From: Candidatus Fermentibacterota bacterium
GTDB taxonomy: Bacteria; Fermentibacterota; Fermentibacteria; Fermentibacterales; Fermentibacteraceae
Assembly: GCA_002748705.1 (NCBI GenBank)
Contig: PDSZ01000020.1
Span: 1-64,000, forward strand
Length of the DNA: 64,000 nt
Direction: 5' to 3'
Within the stretch, counting starts at the first letter, position 1, and the number at the start of each line of letters is the position of its first letter. The notes beneath the pieces were generated by a model. That model worked only from the letters and a program-made list of their open reading frames with translations. It ran no database searches and had not been told where the DNA came from. The translations under genes were made by a program, and so were the position numbers. This document shows positions 45,644 through 55,345 of this stretch, one piece after another.

Positions 45644-47043
45644 CAGCAAAAGATCTGGCAGGGGAAACTCTTCTCTACGGCCTTGCCATGATAGTCAGCG
45701 GACTGGTGCAGTTCGCTTTCCTCCCTTTCATGAGCACCTTCCTCTCACCTGAAGAGGCTGGAATACTAGGGGTTATAAGAATCATTAGTGAGGTTATTGC
45801 CGGAGTATGCGTACTCGGCCTTCCTGCTGCAATAATTCGCGCATGGCACACCACTGAGAACCACGGCGCTGTTCTTAAGAGAGCTCTTCTGCTGCCTGTT
45901 TTGCCGATTTTTCTTTGTGCGGCTGCTGTTTTCTTTTTCGGAGGAAGTCTGGCCGAAACTCTGAAAACCGGTTCACCTTCACTTCTCTTTCATGCCCTTG
46001 CCCTGGGAGGCGGTGTTGCCCTGCTGCAGATCGCTCTCTCAATGCCCAGAGCAGGAGGTATGGCAGGCACCTATTTCTTGATACAGTTCGCAAGGGGATT
46101 TTTCTCGCTGGGTATCCTCTTTCTGCTTCTGAACAGAAACGGGAATGCCCTGGTTTCGTTCCTTGAAGCAAGGTGGGTACCTACCATTGCTGCAGCTGTA
46201 ATTACCTTTATTCTCATGAGGAAGATCGCAGGTACGGCATCTCCTGAGAAGGGGCTTACCTCAGGGATGCTGGCATTCAGCCTTCCACTGGTTCCTGCAA
46301 GTCTGGCCCTTCTGGTTCTCTCCAGTGCAGATATGTTCATGCTGAGAACCATCAGCAGTGATATGGCCCAGAGCGGATGGTACGAGTGGGCAGGAAGGGC
46401 AATTCTGGTCCTCACTCCGCTTACTCTGGGATTCGGAATGGCCTGGCAGCGGTACATATTCAGAATGAAGAAACAGGGTGGCAGTATGGATGACCTTGGA
46501 CGCAATGCCCTGCTTTTCATGGTTACAGTAACATGGGCCGCTATGATACTGGCTATTCTCTCCTGTGAGACAGTTGCCGTCTTCGGCGGCGGCCAGTGGC
46601 TTCCTGCTGCAAAGGTGCTTCCCTGGCTGGCAGGTTCTGCTGCAACCTATGCCCTCTACACAATTTCCCAGACAGCACCGCTTCTTACCGGACAAACCGG
46701 ATACATAGGCTGGATGACTGCATTCGGTGCAGTGCTGAATATTGGCTTCAACTTCAGGCTGATACCTGTTGCAGGGGCTGTAGGCGCTGCTTTCGCAACT
46801 CTGGCTACAAACATGTTTATGGCCATGTCTCTTTTCTGGCTTGGCAGAAAGGTTTTTCCGGTTAGTTTCATGGCAGTTGCGGTTCTTGTTATCTGTCCGG
46901 TCTTTGCCGGATTCCTTGCAGGGCTTTCTGACGCTTTGAGGATTACAGCTGTTCTGGTTATTACAGCCCTGACAGCAGTTGTGATAGCTGCGCTCAGATC
47001 ACTGGGGACTTCCGAGATGCTCAGAGGAGTTCAGAATGAGTGA
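45640..47043 (+). CDS. Wzx-like polysaccharide flippase (first of two)
   Basis: 467 residues with 12 to 14 predicted membrane helices in the MATE/PST pattern (polysaccharide transport proteins). It would flip undecaprenyl-linked repeat units across the inner membrane. ATG 45640 overlaps the previous stop (ATGA); ATG 45631 in the same frame is an alternative. The end overlaps the next gene by 8 bases. A second flippase lies at 56.6 kb, so the cluster may handle two glycans. Confidence 0.85.
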   Translation: MTAKDLAGETLLYGLAMIVSGLVQFAFLPFMSTFLSPEEAGILGVIRIISEVIAGVCVLGLPAAIIRAWHTTENHGAVLKRALLLPVLPIFLCAAAVFFFGGSLAETLKTGSPSLLFHALALGGGVALLQIALSMPRAGGMAGTYFLIQFARGFFSLGILFLLLNRNGNALVSFLEARWVPTIAAAVITFILMRKIAGTASPEKGLTSGMLAFSLPLVPASLALLVLSSADMFMLRTISSDMAQSGWYEWAGRAILVLTPLTLGFGMAWQRYIFRMKKQGGSMDDLGRNALLFMVTVTWAAMILAILSCETVAVFGGGQWLPAAKVLPWLAGSAATYALYTISQTAPLLTGQTGYIGWMTAFGAVLNIGFNFRLIPVAGAVGAAFATLATNMFMAMSLFWLGRKVFPVSFMAVAVLVICPVFAGFLAGLSDALRITAVLVITALTAVVIAALRSLGTSEMLRGVQNE

Positions 47044-47977
47044 GATATCAGTTCAGGTACCTGTAAGGAATGGAGGAGAACCCTTCAGAGAGTTTCTGAA
47101 GAGCCTGACTTTTCAGGACATAGAGTCCTCATGGGAACTGGTTATAGCAGATGACGGAAGTGATATTCCAGTGCAGACCCAGTTTGCCGGTGAGCTTGAA
47201 CAGTTTCCTGACAGGTGTTCTGTAAAGGTAATAAGGCTTGAGAACTGCCGGTGCAGGCCTGCTGCAAGAAATGCTGCCCTTGAATCCTCTGATGCTCCTG
47301 TGGCCCTTCTTATGGACGGAGATCTCCGCTTTGGAAGTGAATTGCTCAGAAGGCATCTTGAAGTGAGAAGAGAAACCGGTGCCCATGCGGTGATGGGAAA
47401 AAGGGTGAATGCCTGGAGCCATGATTCGACCCCATGGCAGAGGTGGATGGACTCCCGGGCAATGGGCAGCTCTGCCAAAGGCCCATTTCCCTGGAATTAC
47501 TTCATTACAGGCAATCTCTCTGTTTCATCGAATCTTCTTGTAAAAGCAGGAATGTTCGATTCTGAAATGACCGGCTACGGCGGAGAAGATACAGAGATGG
47601 GGTACAGGCTCAGTAAACTTGGAGCGATCTTTCACTGGGATCCTTCTCTCTCTGTGGATCATCTGGATAATGTCACAGTAAGGAAACACTCAGGCAAGAT
47701 GATAGAGTACGGCAACACAGGTCTCAGATACACTCTGAAGAAACATCCGGAGGTTAGAGGGCTGCTTGGCAGCAGATGGGTAGAGAATATTCTTGCTCCT
47801 CCGGTTACTCTGGCTCCTGTTCGAATAATTGTGAGGCTTATGCTTCTGGCGCCGGTATACAGGGCTGCTCTCAGATGGGCAGAGATATTCGGAGGGCCTG
47901 GGTTTGTAATGACATACCTTTCTGCAGGAGGCTGCCTTGAAGGTCTTCAGGGAAAGGATCCTCTCAATGGTCACTGA
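47036..47977 (+). CDS. Family 2 glycosyltransferase
   Basis: 313 residues. The GT-A fold starts I-S-V-Q-V-P-V-R-N-G-G, with I-A-D-D-G-S-D and the metal-site region L-L-M-D-G-D-L-R-F (D-x-D-like). The acceptor-side G-Y-G-G-E-D-T-E-M-G-Y-R-L matches the W/Y-G-G-E-D motif of galactosyl/N-acetylgalactosaminyltransferase-like enzymes. The last 60 residues may associate with the membrane. It overlaps the flippase gene before it and the murB start after it. Confidence 0.85.
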   Translation: MSEISVQVPVRNGGEPFREFLKSLTFQDIESSWELVIADDGSDIPVQTQFAGELEQFPDRCSVKVIRLENCRCRPAARNAALESSDAPVALLMDGDLRFGSELLRRHLEVRRETGAHAVMGKRVNAWSHDSTPWQRWMDSRAMGSSAKGPFPWNYFITGNLSVSSNLLVKAGMFDSEMTGYGGEDTEMGYRLSKLGAIFHWDPSLSVDHLDNVTVRKHSGKMIEYGNTGLRYTLKKHPEVRGLLGSRWVENILAPPVTLAPVRIIVRLMLLAPVYRAALRWAEIFGGPGFVMTYLSAGGCLEGLQGKDPLNGH

Positions 47978-48866
47978 GCAGCTGAGAAAAGAGCTTCCAG
48001 GAAAAATCAGAGATATAGATCTCTCATGCTTCACCACATGGGCAATAGGCGGCAGAGCTGCTGCTGCTTTTCCTGAGACACCTGGGCAGCTTTCATCACT
48101 TCTTAGCAGGTCAGAATTGCTGGGCATTCCCTGGACAATTCTGGGAAAGGGATCCAACACTCTGGCGCCATCTCAGGGATGGCCAGGCCTTGTAATAATC
48201 CTTTCAGGCAACTTTACACGGTATTCTTTTTCCGGCACCCTGCTTCATGCAGGGGCCGCTGCTCCTCTGCCTTCAATTGCCGGAGCTGCGTGCTGTTCCG
48301 GCCTTGGGAATCTCTCGTTTGCCGCAGGCATTCCCGGTTCTCTAGGCGGAGCTGTTTTTATGAACGCAGGCGCTTACGGCAGCAGCATAAGTGATTTTGT
48401 TGTTGAGGTTTCAGCTCTGTCACCTGATGGTCAAATCAAGATTCTGTCGCGGGAAGGGTGCAGTTTTGAATACAGAACCAGCATTTTTCAGAGCAGCAGG
48501 GATGTGATTACCGGTGCTGTGATGGCTTTGAAGTACTCTGACTCCCATGCTCTCAGAGCAAGGGCGAGAGAAGTGCTTGAGCTGAGAAGGGGCAAGTTTC
48601 CTCTGAAAATGCCCAATGCAGGCAGTGTTTTCAGAAAACCGGCGAATGGTATTCCCCCTGGAAAACTCATAGAGGATGCAGGGCTGAAAGGTGCTTCAGT
48701 TGGAGGCGCAAGGGTTTCTGCTCTTCATGCGAACTTCATTGAAAACTGCGGTGGAGCCACCAGTGATGATGTAATCCGTCTGATTCGAATGGTTCAGAAA
48801 AGGGTGGAAGCTTTCTCAGGAATACTTCTGGAACCTGAAATCAGAGTGCTTGGGGAAGAATTGTGA
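47967..48866 (+). CDS. murB: UDP-N-acetylenolpyruvoylglucosamine reductase MurB
   Basis: FAD/NADPH enzyme of peptidoglycan precursor synthesis. In 299 residues it shows T-T-W-A-I-G-G-R-A, G-K-G-S-N-T-L, the FAD-binding A-G-I-P-G-S-L-G-G-A-V-F-M-N-A-G-A-Y-G, Y-R-T-S-I-F with the conserved tyrosine, N-A-G-S-V-F-R-K-P with the catalytic serine, and a final E-P-E-I-R-V-L with Glu. The Y-R-T and short C-terminal pattern fits type II MurB. ATG 47967 has AAAGGA upstream; a TTG at 47937 in frame would overlap the glycosyltransferase by 41 bases and is less likely. Its position inside a glycan cluster, away from other mur genes, is unusual. Confidence 0.95.
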   Translation: MVTEQLRKELPGKIRDIDLSCFTTWAIGGRAAAAFPETPGQLSSLLSRSELLGIPWTILGKGSNTLAPSQGWPGLVIILSGNFTRYSFSGTLLHAGAAAPLPSIAGAACCSGLGNLSFAAGIPGSLGGAVFMNAGAYGSSISDFVVEVSALSPDGQIKILSREGCSFEYRTSIFQSSRDVITGAVMALKYSDSHALRARAREVLELRRGKFPLKMPNAGSVFRKPANGIPPGKLIEDAGLKGASVGGARVSALHANFIENCGGATSDDVIRLIRMVQKRVEAFSGILLEPEIRVLGEEL

Positions 48867-49792
48867 TAAACACCATGCAGGAATATCAACTGCCTGCCAG
48901 GTCTGTGCTTGTAACAGGGGCCGCAGGATTTGTCGGCAGGGCTCTTGTGCGTGCTCTGAATATGGGTTTCGGGGATATTGCAGCAGACAGAACAGATGAC
49001 TTTGCCGTTCCGGCAGGGGTGAAGCGAATAAAATGGAATCTTCCGTCAAAACCGGAGCCTGACCCTGGTCCGGTGCGGTTTGTGGTTCACCTTGCGGCTC
49101 TGAGTTCCGTTGCAGATTCGGAAAAGGCGCCTATGCTCTTTGACAGGGTAAATGTTCTGGGTACTGCTTCAGTGGTTCACTGGATGCAGGAAAAGGCTCC
49201 TGATGCGAGGCTCCTTATGGTTAGCTCTGCTGAGGTTTACGCGCCATCTTCCAGTCTCCTGGATGAGCAGTCTGAGCTTGCACCGGTTAACAACTATGGA
49301 AAATCCAAACTTAAGGCTGAAAAGATAGTGATGGATTCAGGGCTGGACTGGGTGATAAGTCGCTCTTTTCCCCATTACGGTCCAGGGCAGAAAGGCAAAT
49401 TTGTCCTTCCTTCATTCTGCTCGAGAATAATTCAAGCCCTGAGAAGCGGTAAAACTGAAATAAGAGTTGGAAACCTTAGCGCAGTACGGGACTATCTGTA
49501 TATTGCAGATGTTGTCAGAGCCTACATTACACTGCTGGCAAAAGGTCATTCCCGGTGTGTTTACAATGTCTGCTCCGGAGCAGGTCACTCCATAGGAGAC
49601 CTGTTGCAGATGCTTCTGGAGCAGGAAGGAAATAAATTGCAGGCGGTTACAGAGAAGAATCTTCTCAGGGAGAAGGATCAGGTAAGACAGGTTGGCAGTT
49701 CGGAACGGCTGCGCAGTCTGGGATGGGAACCCTCTGTCTCCCTCAATGAAGGCTTGAGTCTGCTTTACAGATGGTGGGAGGAACGAATTTGA
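48863..49792 (+). CDS. Extended SDR sugar-nucleotide epimerase/reductase (RMD-like)
   Basis: 309 residues. Rossmann motif T-G-A-A-G-F-V-G near residue 20, H-L-A-A-L-S-S near 75, active-site S-S-A-E-V-Y and Y-G-K-S-K near 147-151. C-terminal Y-N-V-C-S-G-A-G-H-S-I resembles GDP-4-keto-6-deoxy-mannose reductases. It would produce a deoxysugar nucleotide for the glycan, but the exact reaction is not certain. The start is GTG (GTGA overlap with murB, with GGGGAAG upstream). The stop overlaps the next gene's TTG. Confidence 0.85.
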   Translation: MINTMQEYQLPARSVLVTGAAGFVGRALVRALNMGFGDIAADRTDDFAVPAGVKRIKWNLPSKPEPDPGPVRFVVHLAALSSVADSEKAPMLFDRVNVLGTASVVHWMQEKAPDARLLMVSSAEVYAPSSSLLDEQSELAPVNNYGKSKLKAEKIVMDSGLDWVISRSFPHYGPGQKGKFVLPSFCSRIIQALRSGKTEIRVGNLSAVRDYLYIADVVRAYITLLAKGHSRCVYNVCSGAGHSIGDLLQMLLEQEGNKLQAVTEKNLLREKDQVRQVGSSERLRSLGWEPSVSLNEGLSLLYRWWEERI

Positions 49793-51945
49793 ATGCTATT
49801 CTGCTTTGTATTGCGGTAACCCTCCCCGGGCGGGTTACGAACTGGGAACATTTCCCCCACTATGGAGGGGGCAACTGCATAATTCAGTCAGGGGAAGTCA
49901 TTCTTGCCGGAACTTCAGGAGGAATACTTTTCGCCCATTACTCAGATTCAGAAGATGTTCTGGTTGTTGATTCCGGCTGGAGTTCACCGGATATGCTCAC
50001 TTACGACAGAGTCTCCGACCTGACCTATGACCAGAGCGGTAATCTCTGGGTTTCATATGGCGGAGGCGGTATCGACATGTTCACTCCTTCAGGGCAGAAA
50101 ACTCACTTCAACCAGATAGATGGTCTGCCGCTGCTTCTGGGTATAAACCAGACTCTTCCAGATTCGGTTATCTATGCTGCAACCACCCAGGGGCTCTGTA
50201 TAAAAGAGTTCGGCTACTTTGAGAACTGGGATACCTACAGCACCGGCGGCGGTCTTCCTTCAGACAACATCAACTGCATTATTTCAGCAGATTCAGGGCT
50301 CTATGTGGGTACCACTGCAGGTCTGACCTTTCTTCCACAGTCAGCACCGCCTGGAAGCTCTTCCTCATGGCAGCTGCAGGATGTTTCTGAAGTTTCCATA
50401 GTTGCCATGACATGGCAGGCAGACACTCTCTGGGCGGCTTCTGTAGAACACCTTTTCAGAAAACCAGGTTCTGCTCCATGGGAAGAGGTAATTTTCCCCT
50501 ATGGAACCATTGCAAGCATCACAGGCGAGGGTGGAGATGTGGCAGTAGGCTGTACCAACAGATGCTATGTGCTTCAGGATGGCAACTGGCAGGAGTACAG
50601 TAACAACCTGGATGGTAACGCCCTTACCGGTCTTGTAAGGGTCAACGGAAAACTCTGCGGAGTTCTTGCAAACACATATTCAGACAACAGAGCTTGCGGT
50701 TCCGGTGTTGCACTGTTAAGGGAAAATGGTTCCTGGAAGAGAACATTCCCCAATACAGGTCCGGTTTCAAATAACCTGAGGGACTGTACTATACTGCCCG
50801 ACGGAACTCTCTGGGTAACAAGTAATGCCAACGGAGGTTCTGTTTACGCAGAGAACGGATGGATCAGTCTTATACAGTACCTTTCTTACAGATCCCAGTG
50901 TTTTGCTGTGTGCCCTGCAGGGAACGGTGCCATGATTTCTTCAATTGGACACGGAGTTGACTGGCTTGACTGGAATGGAGAGGAAGTTACCGCCACTCTG
51001 ACCATTACTCAGAATGACGGCCTGATTAATGACCGGGTCTTTGATGCCAGTCAGGGTGATTACTACACCACCTGGTTCTGTCACAGGACACTTATAGAAA
51101 CAGAACCAAGCGGAGTTACCAGACTGAGCTGGGTTCCAGGCGATACAACAGCAATGACTTTTTCCGTGATAGATGAATCCAGCGGGCTTCCCAGCAGGGA
51201 AGTCAACTGCATAGAAGCTGTAAACGCGAAATACGCCTGGGCAGGAACAGAAAAAGGACTTGCACTGATAGACGGCGACAGACAGGTTGTGGAGGCAGTT
51301 TACAAATCAGAAAACGGGCTTCCTTCTTCCACCGTTACCGCAATTGATCTTGCAAGGGGCGGGGATCTGTATATAGGAACCGCTTCAGGGCTTGCAGTAC
51401 TCTCTGACGGTTTGGTCACTGAGATTTCCGGTGTGACTTTTCCGGTGACTTCCGTTCAATGCGATGGTTTTGGAACGGTCTGGACTGGTACATCTGACGG
51501 TCTCAAAAGGTATTATGCTGCTTCTCAGGAGGTCGAGGAATACACTTCTTTCAACAGTCTCCTTCCTGACTGTATCATTTATTCCATAGCAGTTGATATG
51601 AATCAGGGAATTGTCTGGCTGGCAACCGATCACGGTCTTTGGAGGGGAGAGCTTGAGTCACAGCTGTCAGGGGACGGTTCTCAGGCAGCAGTCTATCCCA
51701 ATCCGTTTGTTGCAGGAAGAGGCGAAATACTTGGAGTTGCCGGTATTCCTGATGAACCTGGAGAGTACAGGATTTATAACCTCACCGGTGACCTTGTTTA
51801 TGAGTATTCTTCAGAAGGGAGAGAAGATTTCGCCTGGGACGGCAGCCTTGATGACGGAGGAAAAGCAGCTTCAGGTGTCTATATGCTGGTTATCTCAAGG
51901 GATGGCAAACCTCCTCTGCAGCTGAAGTTTTCGCTCATAAGATAG
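49789..51945 (+). CDS. Secreted propeller protein with C-terminal sorting-type domain (second)
   Basis: The start TTG 49789 overlaps the previous stop (TTGA), has GGGAGG six bases upstream, and begins the signal peptide L-N-A-I-L-L-C-I-A-V-T-L-P-G; ATG 49771 would put the ribosome-binding site inside the gene. The 718-residue chain has many propeller blades (for example G-N-L-W-V-S-Y-G-G-G-G, G-L-Y-V-G-T-T-A-G-L) and ends with V-Y-P-N-P-F, an F-A-W-D-G segment and G-V-Y-M-L-V-I-S. This is a FlgD-Ig/sorting tail like that of the protein at 40.1 kb. The two are paralogues and both are coupled to glycan genes. Confidence 0.84.
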   Translation: MNAILLCIAVTLPGRVTNWEHFPHYGGGNCIIQSGEVILAGTSGGILFAHYSDSEDVLVVDSGWSSPDMLTYDRVSDLTYDQSGNLWVSYGGGGIDMFTPSGQKTHFNQIDGLPLLLGINQTLPDSVIYAATTQGLCIKEFGYFENWDTYSTGGGLPSDNINCIISADSGLYVGTTAGLTFLPQSAPPGSSSSWQLQDVSEVSIVAMTWQADTLWAASVEHLFRKPGSAPWEEVIFPYGTIASITGEGGDVAVGCTNRCYVLQDGNWQEYSNNLDGNALTGLVRVNGKLCGVLANTYSDNRACGSGVALLRENGSWKRTFPNTGPVSNNLRDCTILPDGTLWVTSNANGGSVYAENGWISLIQYLSYRSQCFAVCPAGNGAMISSIGHGVDWLDWNGEEVTATLTITQNDGLINDRVFDASQGDYYTTWFCHRTLIETEPSGVTRLSWVPGDTTAMTFSVIDESSGLPSREVNCIEAVNAKYAWAGTEKGLALIDGDRQVVEAVYKSENGLPSSTVTAIDLARGGDLYIGTASGLAVLSDGLVTEISGVTFPVTSVQCDGFGTVWTGTSDGLKRYYAASQEVEEYTSFNSLLPDCIIYSIAVDMNQGIVWLATDHGLWRGELESQLSGDGSQAAVYPNPFVAGRGEILGVAGIPDEPGEYRIYNLTGDLVYEYSSEGREDFAWDGSLDDGGKAASGVYMLVISRDGKPPLQLKFSLIR

Positions 51946-52196
51946 GGGGTCAAAAGCCTTTGAGCCTTCTGTGCGGTTCACGGAGTGCAGATGTATCAAA
52001 GTGGAGCATTCAGTATAATAGATAATCTGAAGTGTTTAGAAAGTTCGTTCTTAATGTTCTGATGCTGCAATAAGTTGTTTATCTGACTGAATGAGATTTA
52101 CTCCGATGGGCTACTTGCATAGAGGTTAAGTTTTGTTCAGGTCAGGTAACTGTCTGAAACAGAGATGAAAGCCATGAGACTGGCAAGGGAGAAATA

Positions 52197-53231
52197 GTGA
52201 GACTGCTGGTTACAGGAGGAGCCGGATTCATAGGTTCCAATTTCTGCCATTACATAACGGAGAACAGAAAAGACTGGTCAATAACCGTTCTGGACAAACT
52301 GACCTACGCAGGACGGCTGGAGAATCTGGAAACTATTCCCAGAGGAAACAGATTCAGGTTTGTTCAGGGGGACATATGTTCTCCAGAGGCTGCAGCTGAA
52401 GCCATGAGTGGTTGTGATGTGGTGGTTAACTTTGCAGCGGAAACCCATGTTGACAGATCCATAGATGACCCTTCTTCCTTTGTAAGAACAGATATTGAGG
52501 GTGTGCGAATACTTCTTGAAGAGTTTCGCAGAGAGCCTGGGCGCAGACTCTTTCTTCAGATATCAACTGACGAAGTTTACGGCAGTGTGGAGGCCGGCAG
52601 GTCGAAGGAGAGCGATGCCCTTGAGCCCAGGAGCCCCTACTCTGCTTCGAAGGCTGGAGGTGAACTGCTGGCAATGAGTTACTTCACCACCTTCGGAGTT
52701 CCTGTTGCAGTTACCAGAGCTTCCAACAACTACGGCCCATTTCAATATCCTGAGAAGCTGATTCCTCTCTTTATCACTAATGTATTTCAGGGTGAGAACC
52801 TTCCGCTGTACGGCGACGGGGGAAACATTCGAGACTGGCTGTTTGTTACAGACCACTGCAGCGCGCTGGAGGCTGTGATCGAAAAGGGGAAACCGGGAAG
52901 AATCTATAACATCGGCGCAGGGCAGGGAAAAACCAATCTTGAAGTCACTACTGCTATTCTGGAGGCTACAGGGGCTTCTTCAGACATGATCAGAAGAATT
53001 GAGGACAGGCCCGGGCACGACAGGAGATATGCTCTGGACATCTCCAGAATTACCGATGAACTGAAATGGAAACCAGAGGTTTCTTTTGATCAGGGCATTA
53101 AGAGAACTGTGAAGTGGTATACAGAGAACAGGGAATGGTGGCAGTCTATTCGCAGCGGAGAGTTCATGGAATACTATCGCAGAATGTACGAGGAAAGGCT
53201 GCAGATATCTGAAGGGACAGAGGGAAAGTGA
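52197..53231 (+). CDS. rfbB: dTDP-glucose 4,6-dehydratase RmlB/RfbB
   Basis: Second step of dTDP-rhamnose and related deoxysugar synthesis. 344 residues: T-G-G-A-G-F-I-G near residue 7, [11 protein letters not shown] near 80, T-D-E-V-Y-G-S near 125, active-site [19 protein letters not shown] and V-T-D-H-C-S-A-L. All are diagnostic of RmlB. GTG start with AAGGGAG upstream. It opens a new transcription unit after a 251-base gap that contains a possible -10 TATAAT (52014-52019) but no clear -35. RmlA, C and D are not in the window. Confidence 0.96.
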   Translation: MRLLVTGGAGFIGSNFCHYITENRKDWSITVLDKLTYAGRLENLETIPRGNRFRFVQGDICSPEAAAEAMSGCDVVVNFAAETHVDRSIDDPSSFVRTDIEGVRILLEEFRREPGRRLFLQISTDEVYGSVEAGRSKESDALEPRSPYSASKAGGELLAMSYFTTFGVPVAVTRASNNYGPFQYPEKLIPLFITNVFQGENLPLYGDGGNIRDWLFVTDHCSALEAVIEKGKPGRIYNIGAGQGKTNLEVTTAILEATGASSDMIRRIEDRPGHDRRYALDISRITDELKWKPEVSFDQGIKRTVKWYTENREWWQSIRSGEFMEYYRRMYEERLQISEGTEGK

Positions 53232-54163
53232 GAATACTGGTCACCGGCGGCGCAGGCTTTATCGGAAGCCACCTGTGCGACAGACTTCTTGAAAAGGGCC
53301 ACTCGGTGATAGCCCTTGATAATCTTCTTACCGGTAACTCTGACAATATTGCCCACCTGGCAGGAAGAGAAGACTTCAAGTTTATTCGTCATGATGTAAC
53401 TGAATACATCTATCTTCCAGGCAGAATAGACTTCATCTTCCATCTGGCCAGTCCAGCCAGCCCTATAGACTATCTTATGTATCCTATACAGACCCTTAAG
53501 GTAGGTGCTCTGGGAACCCATAAGGCACTCGGGCTTGCCAGAGAAAAAGGCTGCGGTCTGCTTCTGGCCTCAACAAGCGAGGTTTACGGTGATCCGCTTA
53601 TTCATCCCCAGCCGGAAACTTATTGGGGTAATGTTAATCCTGTGGGGCCCAGGGGAGTTTATGATGAGGCCAAGAGATTTGCTGAAGCAATTGTTTTTGC
53701 CTATCACCGTACCCATGGCATAGATACCAGAATAGCAAGAATTTTCAATACATACGGTCCCAGAAACAGAGCTGATGACGGAAGGGTGGTTCCTTCATTT
53801 GTCTGTCAGGCAATCAAGGGAGAGGATCTGACTGTTTTCGGAGATGGAGGGCAGACCAGAAGTTTCTGCTTTGTTTCCGATACGGTGAATGGCCTGATAG
53901 CCCTGATGGAGAGCCACTGCCACGAGCCTGTGAACATAGGCAACCCCTCAGAGATGACTGTAAAGGAATTTGCTGCTGAGGTTATCAGGCTTGTGGAAAG
54001 TTCAAGCAATCTTACATACAAGGAGCTTCCTGTTGATGATCCCAAGGTAAGAAAACCGGACATTACCCGTGCCCGGAATCTGCTTGGCTGGTCACCGCAG
54101 GTAACCCTTGAGGAGGGGCTTCTCAAGACAATAGAATACTTCAGAGGGGTAATCGGAAGATGA
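53228..54163 (+). CDS. UDP-glucuronate decarboxylase / UDP-xylose synthase-like SDR
   Basis: 311 residues. [10 protein letters not shown] near residue 7, H-L-A-S-P-A-S-P near 75, S-T-S-E-V-Y-G-D-P near 118, active-site Y-D-E-A-K near 148, and R-I-F-N-T-Y-G-P-R. The A-S-P-A-S-P and V-Y-G-D-P-x-x-H-P-Q blocks are typical of UDP-xylose synthases (UXS), which oxidatively decarboxylate UDP-glucuronate. GTG start overlaps the rfbB stop (GTGA). Confidence 0.9.
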   Translation: MRILVTGGAGFIGSHLCDRLLEKGHSVIALDNLLTGNSDNIAHLAGREDFKFIRHDVTEYIYLPGRIDFIFHLASPASPIDYLMYPIQTLKVGALGTHKALGLAREKGCGLLLASTSEVYGDPLIHPQPETYWGNVNPVGPRGVYDEAKRFAEAIVFAYHRTHGIDTRIARIFNTYGPRNRADDGRVVPSFVCQAIKGEDLTVFGDGGQTRSFCFVSDTVNGLIALMESHCHEPVNIGNPSEMTVKEFAAEVIRLVESSSNLTYKELPVDDPKVRKPDITRARNLLGWSPQVTLEEGLLKTIEYFRGVIGR

Positions 54164-55338
54164 GTTACGGATTAATCTTCATTCTGTTGTCCCTGGCCGG
54201 AAGCGGTGTTCCCGTCTACGGTGAAAGCAGCTCGGATAATACATTCGATATTTTTGAACCTGTAGACCGTTCTGAATATGTGCTGGGAGCCGGAGATGTT
54301 ATTCAGATGGTGCTTGAGGGCGGGACCAGTGAAATAATGCTTCTTTCCGGGCTTGGGTCAGTGATTCAATGTCAGGTTTCAAGTGATGGAATGGTGCAGC
54401 TTTCCGGAATAGGCCAGCTGCAGGTAAGGGGACTCACCATAGACCAGGCAGAAACGGAGCTTCAGAGACTTGTTTCCCTTTACTACCCCGGCACTTCCAT
54501 AGGTATAGGTCTTCTGCAGCCCAGAACTGTGAAGGTATGGGTGAACGGCATGGTGCAGAATCCAGGCCAGTACACCCTTTCAGCCACCAACAGAGTAAGT
54601 GATCTGGTAAGAAGTGCAGGAGGTCTTTCATCATATTCGTCCAGAAGAGGCAGCATGATAACCGCTCAAGGTGATTCCACTGCTGTAGACCTGCATTTTG
54701 ATCGGGAAACCGGTATGCCCAGGTCTGATCCCTTCGTTGATGGAGGAGCGGTGGTTCATTTCGGCCTGGTAACCAATCCGGTGTATATAGTGAGACCTGG
54801 AATTCGCAACTACAATGACGGATACCAGATTCCAGAGGTGGAAACATGGGACCACATTCCAGGAGAAACAGTCAGTGACCTGATGTACCGTATCGGAGGT
54901 ATTGACGGGAATGTCGATCTTGCCCGCAGTATGTTCATCTCCCGTTCAGTGGCGTCTCCAGTGTGGATTCGGGGAATGGGAATCTCAACAATGGAGGTTT
55001 TTGCCGGTGACACTCTGAAACTGGTGGTTCAGGGTAACGACATATATGTGGCAGGTGCAGTTCACCAGAGGGGCATTATTGCCTACATGCCCGGCGCACC
55101 GGTTTCAGCGTACATTGAAAGGGCCGGCGGTACACTCTACAACGGCAGCAGAGGAGGAACCACTCTTACCAGAAACGGTGTGGAAATAGCTTCAGGCGAT
55201 AATGCGCTTGAAATGGAAGTGCTTCCCGGTGATGTCATAGAGGTGCCTTACAGCTGGGTTGCGCGCCATTCCCAGGAGATAGGTATACTTGCCACCCTGG
55301 TGGGGATAACCTCCACCATTATCTATCTGACCAGGTGA
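54160..55338 (+). CDS. Polysaccharide export protein with SLBB domains (Wza-like)
   Basis: 392 residues: signal peptide (residues 1-24), a poly-export domain starting [11 protein letters not shown] near 45, and SLBB/soluble-ligand-binding domains ([13 protein letters not shown], and D-I-Y-V-A-G-A-V near 295). A C-terminal hydrophobic helix ([15 protein letters not shown]) is suited to crossing the outer membrane, as in Wza. There is no lipobox cysteine. It overlaps the UXS-like gene (ATGA) and is followed by the chain-length protein, the usual pair for Wzy-dependent export. Confidence 0.9.
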   Translation: MSYGLIFILLSLAGSGVPVYGESSSDNTFDIFEPVDRSEYVLGAGDVIQMVLEGGTSEIMLLSGLGSVIQCQVSSDGMVQLSGIGQLQVRGLTIDQAETELQRLVSLYYPGTSIGIGLLQPRTVKVWVNGMVQNPGQYTLSATNRVSDLVRSAGGLSSYSSRRGSMITAQGDSTAVDLHFDRETGMPRSDPFVDGGAVVHFGLVTNPVYIVRPGIRNYNDGYQIPEVETWDHIPGETVSDLMYRIGGIDGNVDLARSMFISRSVASPVWIRGMGISTMEVFAGDTLKLVVQGNDIYVAGAVHQRGIIAYMPGAPVSAYIERAGGTLYNGSRGGTTLTRNGVEIASGDNALEMEVLPGDVIEVPYSWVARHSQEIGILATLVGITSTIIYLTR

Positions 55339-55345
55339 GGTAAGG

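Noticed and set aside
52014..52019. TATAAT as the rfbB promoter
   Set aside because: No matching -35 at the proper spacing and it lies about 180 bases before the start codon; kept only as a remark under rfbB.
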